This document shows, piece by piece, positions 38,585-52,100 of a stretch of DNA of 64,000 nucleotides (positions within the stretch are counted from its first letter, which is position 1; each line of letters begins with the position of its first letter). This stretch comes from Theocolax elegans (Eukaryota > Arthropoda > Insecta > Hymenoptera > Cerocephalidae), in contig CM047426.1 in assembly GCA_026168455.1 (NCBI GenBank), positions 34,779,058-34,843,057 on the forward strand, given 5' to 3'. The position numbers and the translations under genes are program-made. Under the pieces are notes generated by a model. It saw nothing but the letters and a program-made list of their open reading frames with translations. It was not told the origin of the DNA and did not search any database.

Positions 38585-39495
38585 TTAGTTTAGCAGTAAG
38601 AATTGATAGTGGCGTCGTGAAATTTCCCAAAGTACAACTGGGCAGTGCGCTTCGCTTCAGCGCGAATTGCACCCTTCCGAAACAGCCGAGCTCATCTCGA
38701 CTACCTTGGTTCGATGTATATAGCTGAGAAGCGCTAATTTTACTCTCTCTCTCTCTGACTCTGTCTCGCTCCCTCTCCCTGTTTCTGTCTCACTTCTGCG
38801 TCACAAGCGAAATTGGCCATTGAACGCGAGTAGTATAACGTTGCGACAAGCCGTAGCGTTCTAGGCCATTCGCCTCTTACCGGAAGAAAATCCAGTCTCG
38901 CGTATCGAAACCCTTTTCTCTCTCTCTCTCTCTCTCTCACATACTCTGATCCGCTCTAGTGACATTCCGTGTTCTCGTGGTTTGACGATGGTCTATCAGT
39001 GAGAGAGAACTCTATAGCAGAGCCTGCGGTGAATTTTATGCGAACGCCAATATGTATACGCAACCAACCTATACCGTCGCGAATAAAACCAAGAGAATTC
39101 AAGTATTGATTCTTCAATATGAATGTAGGTGGCTGTGTAAGTCTCGGGCGCTCTTTTTTTGCGGTAACGAGGTATGAGAAACCGTTTACCTACCTGACTG
39201 TGGTGGCATCAGTTCTGCGAATCTCGGCTCAGCGGAACGAGACTCGCGTCGTCACTTCGACTGATGAGCGCGCGAACCTTGATGAATCAGCGATTTAAAA
39301 TCGGAGAGGATATAAAACTTTTATCCTTCGAGTATTAATTGATTCTATCAATACGAGATTTCTTCTTTTTATCAAATTGTTATTTGGAATAAGATTGCGT
39401 TTTTTTAACTAATATAAGTATTAGTAGTACATGTGAAGTGTAAATTCGGGATGATAAAGTTTTATTTATAAAGTGATTAACATTGAACTTTGCAG
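38585..39495 (+). promoter_or_regulatory. Promoter-like CpG/CT-rich region, copy 3
   Basis: Counterpart of 27830-28743, with CT tracts near 38741-38756 and 38917-38938 of slightly different length. It lies immediately upstream of the third copy of the MSDYSSGT exon. Function inferred from composition only. Confidence 0.4.
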
Positions 39496-39532
39496 CGAGT
39501 AGAAGTTATGTCGGATTATTCATCAGGAACAC
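39496..39532 (+). CDS. Small first coding exon MSDYSSGT, copy 3
   Basis: ATG at 39508, eight codons plus one base, donor GTAAGT at 39533. The exon and both splice signals are identical to copy 1. Being nearest to the right side, this copy is the best candidate for the original exon if the shared downstream exons lie to the right of the window. Gene unidentified. Confidence 0.45.
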
Positions 39533-42500
39533 GTAAGTTGTTTTATTTAAATAACATAATACGGATTCTAAGAATAAGTGTTCTCAATAGTAGTTTATAG
39601 ATTCAACAGTTTATTTGAAACATTTATCTTTTACATTATTAATGTTTCTTATTCTTTATTTTATTTATTTAAATTACCAACAACTTTTTTCAACGAATAA
39701 AACTATCAAGAGTGAATAATGAAGTCATTAAAATTTAAGTTGAAAATGCAGTGAATTGAATTATGTACCATCTTATAGTTGCAGGTATTCAAAACATCGA
39801 AATAAAGACAACTATTGGTAAAGTCTATTTCTGAAAAATCGTGTCTAACTTCAAAGTATATACGTATACACATACTACACTTTGAAACAATACTCGAATT
39901 GAATTTAAAGTGAATTTTCGTTTTCCGTACTTTTGACACGGAATTTTCTGAGAAAGAAATAGCACTATACTGGTTACAACATTCAAGCGGAAATCGAAAC
40001 CTTAAGATTGAGATATTTTGGACGTATATATTATCTGTAAAGTAAGTTCCAAGAGTTAAATTTAAAGCTTTCCATCACGGTTTTACAAAGTATTAAAATG
40101 CTATATGTATTTTAGATAGCTTAATCGATTGTTTTAATTCAATTATGTAGGTGTTTTGAAAACTATAGTTCTATAGATTTGCGAATGTCACGATAGCTTA
40201 TACGCGAATTATAGATTATTGCCTATAAAACATGTAAACATGACGTATTTATAGTCGTAGACAGTACTTACACATGAACTTGAACTTTTTCTTGCAAATC
40301 AGTCGTATAAAAGCTCCTATAGCTCTATACTTATACGATTCTTATAGTTTACAAGAATGTACAAAGCAAATTCCGCGAATTTAAAAGTATTACGAAGATC
40401 TGACAACTTCAAGTGAATATATATATATATATATATACATTTACGAAACTTATTTAACTTTTACACTTGATTATTAAAACTTTATTATATTTTTAAATAG
40501 TATATAGAAATAATGAATGTCTATTTTCGGTATACGAACAAGGATTTATATCACTTAACGATGACATACAATGTACACGAGTTAGTTGATAATAGCGGTC
40601 GACTTTAGTCGACTTTAGTCCAACGTACTTTGAAAATAAAAAAAGCTTTAGCAAGTTAAACTCGGCAAACTTTTTGGGATTAAATTAATATACTCGCAAA
40701 AAGTTTACTCTGTATATTCAAATTTACTGAAAATATATTTTAAATGTTAGTAATAAGTATATTAAGTAAATATTATACATTTTTGTTTTTATTTAATAAT
40801 ATTAAAAACGACTATGAAGTATGTTTTAAACATAAATAATTTAAATTCAGTATTATATAAAATTTTTAACGCTTTCAATAGGTACAGCTAATATGCAACG
40901 CCGTTATTAATAATATTGTAGAAATCTATACTCTATCTGTAGATATTTTTAATATATATTGCTTACGCAAGGCTGAATGAATATTTAAATAAAGTAAGAA
41001 AATTATACTTTATAAATTATTAACTTTGATGTTATCAACAAATTCTATTTTGACGCGTAACCTGCATACGATAGCTGAACGAATAGTAGCGATGTAACCT
41101 AAACCATGAATGCTTTAAAATTAATTTAAATAGGTAGGAAAGGTCTCGTAGTGACGCATATACGAACCGACAATAGTTTACACGTGGGGACACCTACACG
41201 TTAGCATATAAGCTTACGGTGCAGTAATTACACGTAAAACCTGGTAATCCGCGGTAAAGTTCGGCACAGTGCACTGCGTCGAATTTCAAGTAAAAGTTGT
41301 ATGTGTACGTGTGTACGGGCGCGCGCTAATGTCAACATGGTTGAGCTTTCTTACAAGCATACTAACTTTGACGGGATTGCCAATGCCAGTAAAAGTAAAC
41401 CGGATCCATTGGAAACCGAATATCCCATGAGTTGACGCTTTGGAACTTTCAGTTTTCTTGTTCATATATATAAATATCTGTGAGTATAGTCCTTTTGTAG
41501 GTTACCTTTACGGCAACTTGAGATCGACTTGCGTTACACCTCAGCAAATTAGTACGTTAACAGTATCGTATTCCTGAATTTAAATTTAATAAAGAGAAAT
41601 ATAACATAAATTCAATCGAATATTCGAACACCTCGATTTTTATCTTTTAAATATTTAATACTGGTTATTGAACAATTTCATTTAATTATGTGCATTCTTC
41701 GTAAAATTACTCAATGTTACGATTATTCGGGCAATTGGTTTTATTGAAAAAAACCTGATAATTTTTCTGTGGTCAAATATTTGTTTCTATGAAAAGAATA
41801 TTTGAAATCGGAAATAGCTCAATGTTATAAATGTATTCTATGCAACAATGCTTTTAAAAAAAAAGGTTTGAATATTTTTTTAAATAACAATTGTATAATA
41901 TTGAACTATAAGTTATTTTAATCCATAAATATAAAATTGGAAAGTAATATATTTATTTGTATAATTTACTATTTTATTCTTTATAATTAGATGTAGTGTT
42001 ACATACATTTTATAATAATTTTGAAATATTTGAAAAACAAAAAAGTATCGTCAATAAATAAAGTTTACGAGAGAAAAACCTACAGACAGCCTCATTTATG
42101 ACTTTGACAGGCTCTTGATGTTTATCAAGTGACATAAAAGTAGTGGAAATGTCGAAGACCACACTTGCAAAACTTTTGGTTTTTAATCGCGTACTTTGAA
42201 TGTTTACATTATATCTTCTTACTAAGTTTTATTTACTGGATAATTTACTGAACAAGAATATTGCAACAGTATTAAAGAATAACAAAACTTTACGAGTAAT
42301 CATTTCGTAAATAATGTTGTACAGAAAATTTAATAACATTTTTAGATTCAACGATATCGATAAAAAAATATATTGTTTAACGAGCAAAAGCAAAAGTACA
42401 GTAACATTGGAAAGCTTACGTTTTTTTTTTGTTTTATTTGTTATGTTCGTAATTCTCTGTAAATTGCTGGATTAAACAATTAATGTTTCATCTTTCCTCA

Positions 42501-43148
42501 CTACTGACAAGAGCGAAACGAAGAAATACGAAAGTAAACGTTTAAGAGAAGATATCGTAAAAGACGACTCAAAGCTCGAGGTTCAGACCGACGGCTAACC
42601 TAAATTAACGCCTACTATCGACCAATATAAATGCCGAGCACTTGAAAGTCTGATTATCACACTTGCTGTCCCAAAAAGTTGCGATCAATATACCTGTGTT
42701 CATAATGATACTTTCCTTCTATTCTTTTTTATTCACATATATGATGAAAATTTGATTCTTCTATCTTCTTTAGGATTTCATTTCTGATAACAGTAATGTT
42801 CGATTACTTTTTTTAAATGAATAGATACGTGTGTCAATTGATTTATGATATATTTATATCTACACGTATTTTAGTAAAATAATCTTTTAGCATATGTGTG
42901 TATTAGTTTTATAACATAATAATCAATAAATAATTTGCACATGAAAATAATAAATTAAATAATGTTTTTATTAACTAAAATTTACGTAATTTTAAAAATA
43001 CATAAAGATCAATAGAAATTTTTACAAATTTTCTAATGATCTTCATATCGCATATGCATCAGATCTACTCGGTCCATCAGCAAGCTCAGCTGTTTACCGA
43101 TTCTCAGTCGAGCATAGCATATAATTGAAGTTATGCTGTACATAGCAT

Positions 43149-43337
43149 ATGTATCAGTATTGCGTTAGCTTATATAGTCTGTTCAATGTAATAATGATTA
43201 GAACATGTACCACGCTGGGGTGTTTCCTCACCACAGTTTTGATTGTTTCAAATACAGATATTCTCTTAGGTTTAGATACATATATGAATTATTCCATAGT
43301 TCGAAATCTAATCGCGACTGACATAATTTTTAAGTAG
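43149..43337 (+). other. 62-codon frame across the A/B border, identical in copies 2 and 3
   Basis: The frame begins MYQYCVSLYS and ends with a stop at 43337. The same 189 bases occur unchanged on minus at 33267-33079, although the flanking B sequence differs visibly between the copies (for example TCTATCTAGTC versus ACTAGACTAG). In copy 1 it is cut at the rearrangement junction. The product would be hydrophobic with no recognised family, so coding is doubtful. Local identity could reflect constraint on DNA or RNA, or gene conversion. Confidence 0.3.
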
Positions 43338-44008
43338 AACTTAAAAATTTATAATCAAAATTGTCGAGGTATATCTTTTTTAATGCTCCAAAAAAAATTT
43401 TATTTCATATTATGTTACCAGTGCTAATTGTTTACAATGTATGCGGATAGACATATTCAAGTTTGAAATAAGAATGATATCGATTACGAAATGACCAATG
43501 AGTATTAAGCAAAACACGTTTAATATCATTCTAATGCATTTATGCAAAGTTGTTTATCCTTTGACTAGACTAGATACACGTACGCATACAGTGCAGGCTC
43601 TACTCAACCTGTAATGTAATCAGCTTATGAGTGCGTAGTGCGAAATTTCTATGGTTACGAGGCTGTTTAATTGCATAAAGTCTTTATGGAGGTTGAATGT
43701 TAATTAAACTTATCGTTAGATGGGGAGACGTTATGCTTGCATCGCTAGTTTTCCTGAAGGTTCGGGACATTGGATATTTTATTTTCAGGATTGCATTATA
43801 TAATATGTACTATTGAAATTCATTTTCTTGAATTAAAATGTATTTGTTATTTTAAGTAAGTAACCTTTCGTGCTGTCTTAATTATTTGTAAATATTATTA
43901 ATGTATCGCATTTCAAGTACACGGAAAGTATATTTGAGTTACAAGATTGATCCTAATCGTAGTATAAATAATTCTTGTATTTTAAGTAATGAAAAGTATT
44001 CATTAGTG

Positions 44009-47000
44009 TCTATTATCATTGAAATGCTATGTACTGGCGTTGTCATCAATATTCTTAGTACCAGAGCCTAATTATTTAGATGCTTAGAATCTACTGTTCC
44101 AATGTAAGATTAAACACTTATAAAACTTTCGAAAACTTTTGATTCTGAAAACGCAAAAAATTATTTGTATTTATTAAAATTATTTCCAAAATATTAAGCG
44201 TGTAGAAAAACTTTTCTCTTAATTAGTGTTACTACGGGGAGAGAAAAGTTTTATGTAAAGTAACTAAATGTTTTGCATAAAGTTAATTTTCAAACAAAAC
44301 ACTTGCTCTCAGTGTCCTCGTCTGTGAAAAATTACTGTATCTATCATGGTCAACAATTGTCAATCTAATTATTCCTTTATATATACATATATGGGCAACG
44401 ATTATATAACCGCGCCCAAAATTGTATCCTGAACATTTGGATGTATTTATTACTTTTTCTCTTTCCGTATATTAATCTTAATTTGACCTACTTAGTCATC
44501 GTTTTTTAATGTGGCACTATTGTGGAAATATATATTCAGAAAAGTAAAACTGATTTTATAATAGTAACTAAAAACATACACACTTTATGAATAAATATAA
44601 TACCGCGGTACATATTTAATTTTTTGTTATAAATTAAATTAGTTTTACAATTGCAGTCTTCTTTTCATGGATAATTTTCAATCAATAATTTTCCAAATAA
44701 TATTACGAGATATTTAGAATTAAGGTAAATAAAAAAGAAGATATTAATATTTAGATGCAGCAAGTGGGCTTAAGAAATACTTACGTCGGCAGTGCTTATA
44801 CGGGTATATATACATATATTTGTGAAACACATATTAATAATTCATGTATAAGTTGTAACACTCACTACATTCACATGTGAAGCGTTTCAATTGAGCAAAG
44901 CTAATATTGATTCGATTTTAACCGAATTTGACTGAAATGTAATTAATTTTAAAGATATATTAATGAAACTTCAAATTTACAACAAACATGACCTAAAAAT
45001 CAATATTAACAAATTTTAAATGTAACGCGTGATACATTGAATTTGAAATATAGATATAAAAGTTTGTGACACAATAATCCTACATAAAATGATATGTACA
45101 ATTTAAATTAATTATAGCCTGTCATGCTTGTTCGACTGCTAAAATCTTGGATGTTTTGGGTATACGTTACAAAATATTGATTTTACAATTAATGTCTTGT
45201 ACTTTTTACCTGACGGTTACCAGTGATAAATCATCAGAGAGATATCCTGCATCTGACAAGCATTCACCTTAAAATCCTTACTTTAGTAGTGTTATTTATT
45301 TGTGTTAGATCGTGTGCTTTAGTATTCGTACTAATCCTTCCAATCGGTATTGTCTTTTTAGTACTCAATAAAGTGTGCATTTACGTTAATATTGATACGG
45401 CTGTAGTATAATTTGTTTGTGAACTTAATTTTATTGCCTAAGAGACAGAACATTTCCATTAAGGAAATTTATTTAATAATTTGGATATTAATATTTTTTG
45501 GATAAATTATTATTTGTACAAAATTTTACATTAATTCGGAAACTACATTTATGAAATAAAGTAAGATCTCTTTAATTCATTACTCGATAAGTAGTTTTCA
45601 AAAAATTCTATAGTTTGTATTCAACATAATACTGTTAATAATGACGGACTTATTTTACTTTACGTATTATAGAGTGTAGAGACTTTACGTATCATTTCCT
45701 ATAATTCTTTAAATGTATTTAGTTTTGTTTGTTGTTGAATATATTGTCTTAAACAAGTGTAAAAATAAAAATGAATTTGTAAGTTTTAAAAACGTTTAAC
45801 ATAAAGTTATAATTTATGTTGAAAGACAGTATTTGACTATACTGAGATAATTATTCAATACGATATCCTCGTATATCCATCACTGTATACTTTATATTCT
45901 AAATATATAAAAATCGTCTAATAATAATAAACTGGTTATCTCGCATAAATCTTAATTTGCGTATATAATATCAAACTGAAATAATTTCTTAATGTGAAGT
46001 TTAATAGGATTATAATGAATTTGTAATAATGTTAAATGAACATATGCATAAAGTGAATGGCATATATAGTGAATAAGTTAACTGCGGTGTAATTATCAGC
46101 GATTGACGCAGCTACAACCCTTTAAATGCTAACGTAAAACGTAAAATGTGGAAAATGCAGTTGATTTTGTATTGCTGTACATATCCCGCGTATAATTTGT
46201 CAAAAATTAAGCAAGAACAATTTAACTCTTTTTCCGTATTCACTTTATAATATTAAACAAGATTATATTTTATTTTACAAAAGTGCAGCGATTGAGAATC
46301 CTACATGTTAAAACTTAATTGAATATTAACGAAATATTAATATAATTTACCTAATAGTTACTTAAAATTGTCCATTAATTTCGTGACGATTATAACGGGA
46401 AATATTAGATTTTCCAACCAATTCATATAAAATCCTTATTCCACAATCCACACGAATAGGAAAATTGACAAAATTATCTAAAAATATATAAAGGCCTTTC
46501 AGGGATAGTCGAGTAGGCGCTAACCTGTCATATAATGAAATTATTAAAAGCCATCAGTTTTAAAGCTTATCATATTCTTATACCTGAAATTCACCTAACC
46601 ACAGACTTACTAAAACCAGATAAGGAAAAAGTCACGTCAAACTCTCAAACTTCATTTTTTGATACGCAGATTTAAATTATACATCCAGTGATTGTATAAA
46701 TAAACAATAAATATTTAAGTAGTATACAAAATTTATAATTCAAAGAATCAGTGTTATTTTTAACTTTTAACTAATGTGCATTTTTAACTCCTGAATATTA
46801 AAAATGATTATTATTGAAATTTTGAATGCAACAGACTAAAATTATAACTTTCTGTACTTACTAAAGTAAAATTAATAATAGCATAAATACGCCGCATTAT
46901 TTAATTTTTCTCCTAGTTCATATACCGTGAGAATCGCGGCATAAGTAATAATACAATCTTGGTGGAATAAAGCTTTCGAGAGATAAGCTTCTTCAACCAA

Positions 47001-48820
47001 ACTTTTCAATTTCGATTCTCTGTTGTGAGAGTTGTTTAGTTTGCGTTTAGCATCGTTCAAGATTCATCAAAAATGATCATTTTCCAGTATGAGATGTAGG
47101 TCAATTTTATAATTCAGGCAAAGTTTACGATGCATAATTTAATACCGTGTATGTGAAGTGCAATGCACTTAAACTTTAAATACACAATCCTACGCTACTA
47201 TCAGATATTTTTCAATCTTTATATATACAATTTTGAAGTACAATTTATTAATTAAGCATACGCAAAATTAATATTTATTTAAATTTTTCACTTCTTATGA
47301 AGTAAAATTAAGACTGTTTACCAGTTGTAAAAAGCTGATTCTTGGAATAAAATATACGATGTACTAGACGGTACCATAACTACACGTAGTTAAAGCTTTC
47401 AAGACATCTTGAGTCAAATAAACAGAGAGCAGAACTGCATGAAAGTGCATCGACACGATTTCCGAGCACGCAGAGTTTGATAAGCCAAGTGCATTTTCCG
47501 CCATAGGCTTATTTTAAAATATTTTCTTTATTTTTTCTGAAGCACTGTTTACCCTCGTAGCGGTGCTAAAATGCCCATGTTTCAATCAAATGAAATGAAA
47601 TGCATTTATATTTACTACTTGTAATGACATGAATTTAGAAGGAAATTTAATATCTTTTGAACTAATTTACAAAGAGATTGTTCCATGACATTCGTTGTAT
47701 AAAGTAATACCTTTAAAACTTTCATTTAGTATCAGTTATATTTATTTATAGTTATATTTATTTTACTACTTATCTCATCAATGTCATTTTGTTAAATATT
47801 TTCTATCTTAAAATTATATTCTTCTTTTAGTTTTAATAATTGTTTCTCATTGTAGCTTTTGACAATTAAAATTTATTGATTTCTGAAAAACTATACTTTA
47901 CATGGTAGTATTTATAGACCTTTATCAAGTAATTAGACTGTATAAATTTATAATAAGTTAGTAATAATCGTATTTCAAAGTATTTATATGATTCATATAG
48001 AAGTTTCATCGTGAAATTTGATTCGGGCGATTTTAATTAAATTCGGGCGATTAAGATTGGATTCGAAGTTATATTAGTAGTAAAATAACTATAACTTTGA
48101 TTAATTGAAACTATTGGTTACGTTGCAATATCAGATTGCAGAAATTAAGACATCGATTGTACGTTATGGAACTAGATTCTAAACGCCTATATACTTACAA
48201 ATTTTTGAAAATTTATGTAAAGAGAAATAATGAAATAACCATATACTTTTCTATACGAAACGTTGAAATTTAATTTAAATTGAATTAAAATTCAAATAAG
48301 AAATTTAATCGATATCTCCGAAGCACAAAAATTTTTCGCATTTATCTATACCAATTCGGCATCCTTTTTCCGGAAACATTCTAGTATGTTCAACTGTAAC
48401 AGAAAAAATCTTAAAAAACTTTTGGAAATTTCAACGAAAAAAAACAGCCTGAGCCCGAGCTTGAACCGGGAGCTCCAGCCTATCTGAATCCGAATTTAAA
48501 ATCATATTTTAAATGAAACCTTTAGTAAAATTTATTAAAATATTAAATGACACAAGTACGTGATTATAATTATTTCGATAACAATAATAAAGGTTACGTT
48601 TAATTAAAAGTATATTCTCATTATTATAGAAACAATTAGTGCAAAGTTCAAAGCACATATCATTTCACAGCAGGTATATCAGTGTATTAACGTTTTAAAA
48701 TATATAAACCTTCTATTTTATTTCATATGTTACGATTTGTATTAAATTACTTTAAGGGAAATTATATAATCGACATATATATTGTTCTTGTTTTAATTTA
48801 TAGACGTAGGAATTATTAAT
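44009..48820. other. Long AT-rich stretch, nothing recognised
   Basis: Scattered short frames only. The most protein-like is on minus at about 47066-46872 (contains SLVEEAYLSKAL and LTVYELGEKLNNA), but it lacks an ATG, splice signals and a recognised family. No repeats of note. Confidence 0.45.
48454..48470 (-). repeat. tRNA T-arm-like hairpin
   Basis: On minus CCCGG-TTCAAGC-TCGGG is a perfect five-base-pair T-stem with a seven-base T-loop, including the B-box-like GGTTCAAGC. No D-arm or anticodon arm is found at the right distance, so this is not a tRNA. It may be a SINE fragment or chance in a small GC-rich patch (48447-48480). Confidence 0.3.
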
Positions 48821-48878
48821 AATGTCTGGTCATTGTGAGAAAATTACAGACACGACACGAAAATCGCTTGTCTTGCAG

Positions 48879-48942
48879 CGAGAAGCTGAACAATAGGGGA
48901 AATGATCAATGCTTGGTGATTATGGGGCTCGATCAAGTTCAG
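48879..48942 (+). CDS. Weak candidate first coding exon MLGDYGARSSS
   Basis: A good acceptor (GTCTTGCAG, ending 48878) and a weaker donor (TCAG|GTACAG) delimit 64 bases. ATG at 48909 gives MLGDYGARSSS plus one base, i.e. phase 1. The open frame continues past the donor to 49112, so splicing is not forced. Composition is richer than the flanks. The shared phase with the other candidate exons is suggestive only. Confidence 0.25.
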
Positions 48943-49112
48943 GTACAGACTCTATGGTGCACGGTGATTTTCTGGGAGGTCTCCTATATTATTGTCAATA
49001 CTACGCGATTAATAATAAAGAGCGCTTAACTTATTTGCCGTGGTCTACTACTATTTTTTTTTATAAAATACTTGAACTTGTTGGTCGCAATCGTTGTTCA
49101 ATAAATAAATAA

Positions 49113-52100
49113 TATGTTAATCATATCCAGTATCTTTTTTAACAAAAGAAGTTATGCTATAAAGAAAAATTAGAGTTCCCGCTAAATAAATGTATACACT
49201 TTCACTTTAATAAACTTTGTTGATTAAAGTTTGAAACGATCATCCATCTCGAATCTTAATTTACTTAATAAAAATTGTTTTTTTAACTGAAAGCTGAGTT
49301 TTTTTACGTTTAGAAGATTGATTGGAGCTTTTAAGTCAAGCGCGTTAAATGAGTAGGTAGAGAAAGATCACATCGATGATACTTACAGATTTTAATAAGA
49401 CTATGAAGGAGTCAACATTATTAAATGTAGAAATAAATTGTGTTTTCAAAACTGACCTCCGAAGTGAAATAATATTTTCAAATGTTTCTAGTATTATGTA
49501 TTATACTTATACATCATATCACATTGTTATATCAACGTTTTAGATATAAATATTTTCAATCGCCTTTGACTTTTAATATTTGATTAGGCATTTGACAGTT
49601 GCATAACAGCACAAATACTGTTCTCATTAATAAATAATTAAATGGATTTTTAGTTTTAATCTTTTTGTTGTCGGTGTTCTTGTTTAAAAAAATAGGACGT
49701 ATTTGTCATAAGCTACACAAAAAATACGAGAAACGTCTGTTGTTAGTCTGATTAAACTAGCCTTTTTCTCGTTTGCGTTAAATCAACTCAACTATTCCAT
49801 CAACTGTCTCACGAGTAATAAAATTTAGCCCTTTACGTTCTGTAAAATATGTAGACTGGTATGCCTATTTATCACCCGAATAAACGGACATTTTCTTAAT
49901 ACTGTTACAGTAGACAAGACAGACACGTGTAACAACTAACAAGAAAACTTGTGTAGAAGTTTAGTTACAAGTGGTCTCGGGCAACGATGCTGGAGGCCAG
50001 TGCCATTAGATTGTAGATCAGTCAAAGTTGTATACCTAACAGGTGACATAGGTGATGAGTGCTCATTGCTGCGGAAATTTACAGGCTAAGGCGGCATTGT
50101 ACATCATGTAATACAAGTATTTTATACGGCTCATATACAGGGTACTCCGAAGAGGGGTAATCGCGTTATAGTTTAATGGGACGATGGGTTAATTAAGTTT
50201 CTGCGAAGACGTAGCCCTCCAGCATAGTATATACGTTATTAATAGTTAACGTAGGTGAAGCTTTGACGGGTTCGAGTTTGATCGAATTACACGGTCGGAT
50301 GAAAGATGTACAGTGAAAAACGACACGCCTTCGGAATACAAAAATAACATCCCTGTACACAAATCCCATAGAGATTCGAAGGGATCAACTTTCGGATTCA
50401 TGTGTGACGTTTACGTTCCAGCTATTGCCATACTTGTACGTATTAAACATTGACGCGTGTGGACACAAATTTTTCATTTTTTTATAAGGGTATCAAATAT
50501 GTATCACAATCAATAGAAAAACTAGCCAATTGGCATTATAAACTTAAATTATAAAATTTATAAACTCCAGAAGAGTCAAGAAAAAAAGGTATTTAATTGT
50601 TTAAATAATAATTGCTGCGTACAAACATATAAGGAATACGTATGTATCGTTGGAACAGCGTAATCTAAGCGGACGATGTAATTTTGGTATTTCTTCCGCC
50701 TGCACAGTATATAGATTTAAATTAGCAATGTTGTAAAATTGTAATCTCCATTCGTGAATAACGTATTTGACTAGACCAATGGAATGCAACACTCGAGCAA
50801 TCGTATCGGAACGGAATTACCCGGAAACAGCGGTCCTTTTCACAATTTCCGATTAAGGTCGGTAAAGTCGAAATTGGAATAGCGTGTGATCGACCGTTTC
50901 CTACTCGTACATGGAGCGATTCTACGGAGAATCTTGAAACTTCGCTGTGCACATGGAGGATCTCCAAACTCCGTTGATAATGTAGGGAACTGTAATTTAA
51001 TGATTTATTTTGATACGAATAAGAACTTACGAATCAAATTCAGTGAGACATACAGCACCATCTTTTAACTATTATCCTGTAAATTAGCTTACATTATAAT
51101 TAACGAAAAATAAATCACAAGTTAAATCTGTGGCAAAACTTGAGTACATCGTGTCTAATTAGAAAATTTAAATACTTTTATATACCGACAAAATATTGCA
51201 AAATTATTTTAATTATTGTTTATAATATGTAAGTACACTGCACTAAATGAATATCCGTTTCTTAGCGTATAAACGATATTTAATTTCTATGTGCACAAAC
51301 CATTTATATTAAATTTATAAATACTTAACTCTTTAATTTATCGATTAATTCATCAGAAGTTTCCTTATTTCTTGTGTCGAAGGCAACTAGTATTGTACAT
51401 GTAGCGATTTGAACTTTTCAACGTCGTGATGTTATAAGATTTAACCTGTCTTAAGTGTTATAAAACATCAATAACAGCAAATAAAGCAACAATTCCAAAT
51501 GCGAATAAAAAATAAACAAAAGTGAAACTCAAATATTCGCTCGCCTAGTTTAAATGTGAGGAATGTAAATTTACATGCCATTATGTAGGAAGATAATGAA
51601 AGAGTGAAACGTAATTTTGTAAATGAATAAAGTGTATTTATGGTACAAACATACTAAACAAATTCTTAATAAGAAAACAAATAACAAAAATGGTTATATA
51701 TATATATTATTTAGTTTTAAAGAAATCTGAAAATTTCAATGAATTATTCTATTATTTACCTTGTAAATGTATGTAATAAAATCGTAAAGTTCTACTTTGA
51801 CGTAATAGTTAAAGTTTAGACGACTCATCATCATCAGTAATTTATTACTACTAGGTAGATTATTCCAACTTTTATAACGTACATATAAGAATATTCATCA
51901 TATTAATTATCTTATTAATCAAATTCATATTGTTTCCTAACTACTTAAAAATCTAAGGTTCTATAATTCTCTTACTTAAAATCATCGGAAAAATCATTAT
52001 TTTTATATAATTTGTTTAAATAACTATTACTTTAGAAGCTAAAATTGATAAACTAATCTAAAATTTACTTAAACTAATGTTTTCGTTCTAATAACATTTG

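Larger units (their letters stand above)
38227..44008 (+). repeat. Segmental repeat A-B, copy 3 (forward)
   Basis: A is 38227-43194 and B is 43195-44008, followed by unique flank. It begins only four bases after the end of copy 2. Alignment with copy 1 holds a nearly constant offset of about 10.75 kb, with a few single-base indels and a longer TA tract near 40420, indicating very high identity. At sites where copy 1 differs (for example near 38669 and 42694), copy 3 agrees with copy 2, so copy 3 looks closer to the ancestral state. Its right flank probably marks the original locus end. Confidence 0.95.

Noticed and set aside
27406..44008. Treating block A as a transposon
   Set aside because: Copies abut one another, end at different points, and show no terminal inverted repeats, target duplications or transposase. 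A segmental rearrangement explains the ends better.
45223..45411. 62-codon hydrophobic plus frame
   Set aside because: No signal peptide layout, splice signals or recognised motif.
46872..47066. Protein-like minus frame containing LVEEAYLSKAL
   Set aside because: No ATG start, no acceptor close upstream and no family recognised. Length is within chance expectation.
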